Assembly (NCBI GenBank): GCA_023055505.1
Contig: JALIRH010000002.1
Span: 186,001-250,000 of the forward strand
Direction: 5' to 3'
DNA: 64,000 nt
Source of the DNA: Callipepla californica brunnescens
Lineage: Eukaryota > Chordata > Aves > Galliformes > Odontophoridae
Positions 62,297 to 64,000 of the stretch are shown in pieces. The notes beneath the pieces were generated by a model. It was given only the letters and a program-made list of their open reading frames with translations. It was not told the origin of the DNA and did no database searches. Position 1 is the first letter of the stretch. Each line of letters begins with the position of its first letter. The position numbers and the translations under genes were made by a program.

Positions 62297-62593
62297 ATGT
62301 CCTGCTACAACAGCTGCAGCCCCTGCGGACCCACCCCGCTGGCTAACAGCTGCAACGAGCCCTGTGTCAGGCAGTGCCAGGACTCCCAAGTCTTCATCCA
62401 GCCTTCCACCGTGGTGGTCACCCTGCCGGGACCCATCCTCAGCTCCTTCCCCCAGAACACCGCCGTCGGATCCTCCTCCTCAGCTGCCGTGGGCAGCGCC
62501 CTCAGCTCCCAGGGAGTGGCCATCTCCTCCGGTGGCTTCGGCTTCGGAGGCCTGGGCTGCCTCACTGGTGGGAGAGCCCGCTACCCCTGCTAA
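62297..62593 (+). CDS. feather beta-keratin G16 (right-edge copy)
   Basis: 98-residue feather keratin, [10 protein letters not shown], common tail; protein identical to G6. Its TATA region is AGAATAAAAGCC, where all other copies have AGCATAAAAGCC. Intron 62077-62276 is the shortest (200 bp). The 3' UTR follows the common pattern only to about 62660 (CCTCACACACTGAGGATG) and is then unlike any other copy; the likely poly(A) signal is AATAAA at 62918-62923. This is the last keratin gene in the window; array-like sequence stops soon after it. Confidence 0.95.
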   Translation: MSCYNSCSPCGPTPLANSCNEPCVRQCQDSQVFIQPSTVVVTLPGPILSSFPQNTAVGSSSSAAVGSALSSQGVAISSGGFGFGGLGCLTGGRARYPC

Positions 62594-62923
62594 GGGCCTG
62601 CACCCACACCCTCACGCCAAACACCACCACCCTGCAAGGCGCCTCACACACTGAGGATGTACCTCTTTTCCACTCATGGTGTGTGGCCTCAGCATCTTGT
62701 CAACCATGGCTCTGCACTGACGATGGCAAAGAAGCAGACAGGGGTGAAGACCAGAGATTACACTGCATGTAATCATGGCCTGTGAAAAATTACATCTTCT
62801 TCTACACTCTTTTCTACATCTTTCTCTTATTCTGGAAGGAGTCTGACAGTCACAGCACACGCACTTCAGACCACGGCCCTTTCTCTTGGCACTCCTTCCT
62901 TCTCTTTTGTATTCATCAATAAA

Positions 62924-63519
62924 ATTCTAATGCCTGCCAGCCTCAGATGCCTCCCCTTCCTTTCTTTGCCCAGAGATTTCCCATTTCACCCACACGGCTC
63001 TAGAGCCTATGAGGGTGGGTGAAAATGACCCCCAAATCCTTCCCATGCTGGGATGTTACCAACAAGAACTCAGGAGGACACTGGCTGGGATTTCAACTTG
63101 TTACTCAGGATTAACCACCAAGTAAAAGTGTGGGCACAAGGAGGCTCTTCTGGACACATCATCTTAAACAACTTCACATGCTCAAGCACACACTAGACTT
63201 GCTTTCCTGTGGGGACGGGATTCTGTCAGTATCAGAAAAAATGCAGAATCTTTTACCTCTTAAGGGCCCTCTAGAAACCAGGTACTAAAAGCGCCCAATT
63301 CAAGCACATTCCAGTACAGCTGGCTGTTCAGGATCAAGTCTGTTTGGGTTTCTAGTATCTGCCACTATTAAAACTTCAAAAATTATCTGGGTAACCTGTT
63401 CTTGTCTAACCTCACAGTTTCCATCTCTTCCAAGGATATCTCAAGTCTTCTCAGTGGAGTCCACTGAGCTTTGTCTTGGCAGCAGGAAGTAATGGTTCCT
63501 GGCATGTGCATGACAAGAA
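62924..63519. other. non-array sequence after the last gene
   Basis: From the G16 poly(A) signal to the next CR1 I see no gene, no array-like spacer and no obvious repeat. A short stretch after AATAAA (GCCTGCCAGCCTCAGATGCC) still resembles the ends of other keratin 3' regions, so the array edge lies at about 62950-63000. Confidence 0.6.
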
Positions 63520-64000
63520 CCCCAAGTTACAGAATCATTAAGGTTGGAAAGCCCTCCAAGATCACCAAGTTCAACCCCAGCCCATCCATACTATGCCCAC
63601 TGACCACATCCCTCAGTGCTGCATCTTCTCAGCTCTTGAACACATCCAGGTACGGTGACTCCACAACCCCCCTGAGCAGCCCGTTTCAATGTCTGACCAC
63701 TGTTACACAGCAGAAGTTCTCCCTAATATCCAACCTGAACCTCCTCTGGCACAATTTAAGGCCATTATCCCTCATCTTATTGCTCTTATCCGGTAGAAGA
63801 GGCTGACTCCCTCCTCGCCACAACCTTCTTTCAGGTAGTTGCAGAGACCTTTCCTCTCCACCTCCTTTTCTCCAGACTGAACAATCCCAGTTCTCTCAGT
63901 GTCCCCCTCAAGACTCTTCACATCTTCACTGCCCTTCTCTGGACACACTCCAGGGCCTCAGTGTCTTTCTTTTTAGCGAGGAGCCCAAAATTAAACACAG
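63520..64000 (-). mobile_element. CR1 LINE fragment outside the array, cut by window edge
   Basis: The + strand begins AGAATCATTAAGGTTGGAAAG, continues with CTCCCTAATATCCAACCTGAAC and ends in CTCAGTGTCTTTCTTTTTAG, the complement of a CR1 3' UTR and ORF2 C-terminus. It is not similar in position or detail to the array copies, so it is an independent insertion. Confidence 0.85.

Larger units (their letters stand above)
57700..62930 (+). repeat. diverged right-edge unit (G15 3' flank to G16 end)
   Basis: Same order of parts as the other spacers (3' UTR, shared 3' flank near 58230-58450, minus-strand CR1, second CR1, shared upstream block near 61500-61760, promoter, gene), but clearly more diverged in sequence than any two same-class spacers. 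The CR1 pieces here are also the least decayed to the eye. Confidence 0.7.

Noticed and set aside
1487..62593. Possibility that these are scale, claw or keratinocyte beta-keratins, or hair-type KRTAP genes
   Set aside because: Length of 96-98 aa, the [20 protein letters not shown] block and the absence of long Gly-Tyr repeats fit feather keratins. KRTAP proteins lack the [12 protein letters not shown] core.
1..64000. Bacterial-type systems (operons, CRISPR, integrons) suggested by regular repeats
   Set aside because: Repeat units are kilobases long and contain spliced TATA-driven genes, poly(A) signals and CR1 LINEs; this is vertebrate nuclear DNA.

Overview
This window is bird nuclear DNA. 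It holds a head-to-tail array of 16 feather beta-keratin (corneous beta-protein) genes, all on the + strand, called G1-G16 here from left to right. Evidence for a bird is the feather-type keratin itself (MSC start, [20 protein letters not shown] block, beta core [19 protein letters not shown]) and the many CR1 LINE fragments between the genes. The species is not decided by what I can see.

Every gene has the same plan: a CATAAAAG TATA box, a short non-coding exon 1 ending in CCAG, a 200-213 bp intron inside the 5' UTR, an exon 2 with a 20 nt leader and the whole 96-98 codon CDS, and one AATAAA signal. Start codons are at 1487, 4790, 9920, 13686, 15751, 19050, 24122, 27879, 32324, 35633, 40773, 44535, 48969, 52275, 57402 and 62297.

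The spacing is not random. It repeats as about 3.3, 5.1, 3.8 and 4.4 kb, so the array is a higher-order repeat of four gene classes (A, B, C, D) with a period near 16.6 kb. Class can be read from the flanks and 3' UTR: A = G5, G9, G13; B = G2, G6, G10, G14; C = G3, G7, G11, G15; D = G8, G12. G1 and G4 have a D-type promoter joined to an A-type 3' UTR. G16 belongs to a diverged right-edge unit. Diagnostic variants also alternate between successive repeats (G2 like G10, G6 like G14), which suggests an 8-gene super-repeat of about 33.2 kb.

Layout: 1-1486 D-type 5' flank of G1; 1487-13685 a three-gene repeat (12.2 kb); 13686-15750 a shortened rearranged G4-G5 spacer; 15751-32323 and 32324-48968 two full four-gene repeats; 48969-57700 a partial fourth repeat; 57700-62930 the diverged edge unit; beyond about 62930 the array ends, with about 600 bp showing nothing recognisable and then another CR1 fragment running off the right edge.

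Spacers contain decayed minus-strand CR1 pieces (reverse transcriptase and 3' end) inherited by duplication, plus one plus-strand CR1 3' end found only in C-to-D spacers. Coding regions are nearly identical even at silent sites, while 3' UTRs and spacers differ strongly by class. This is the expected mark of gene conversion acting on promoter-plus-CDS. The products would co-assemble into the filaments of feather cells. I see no tRNA, rRNA, CRISPR or non-keratin protein gene.
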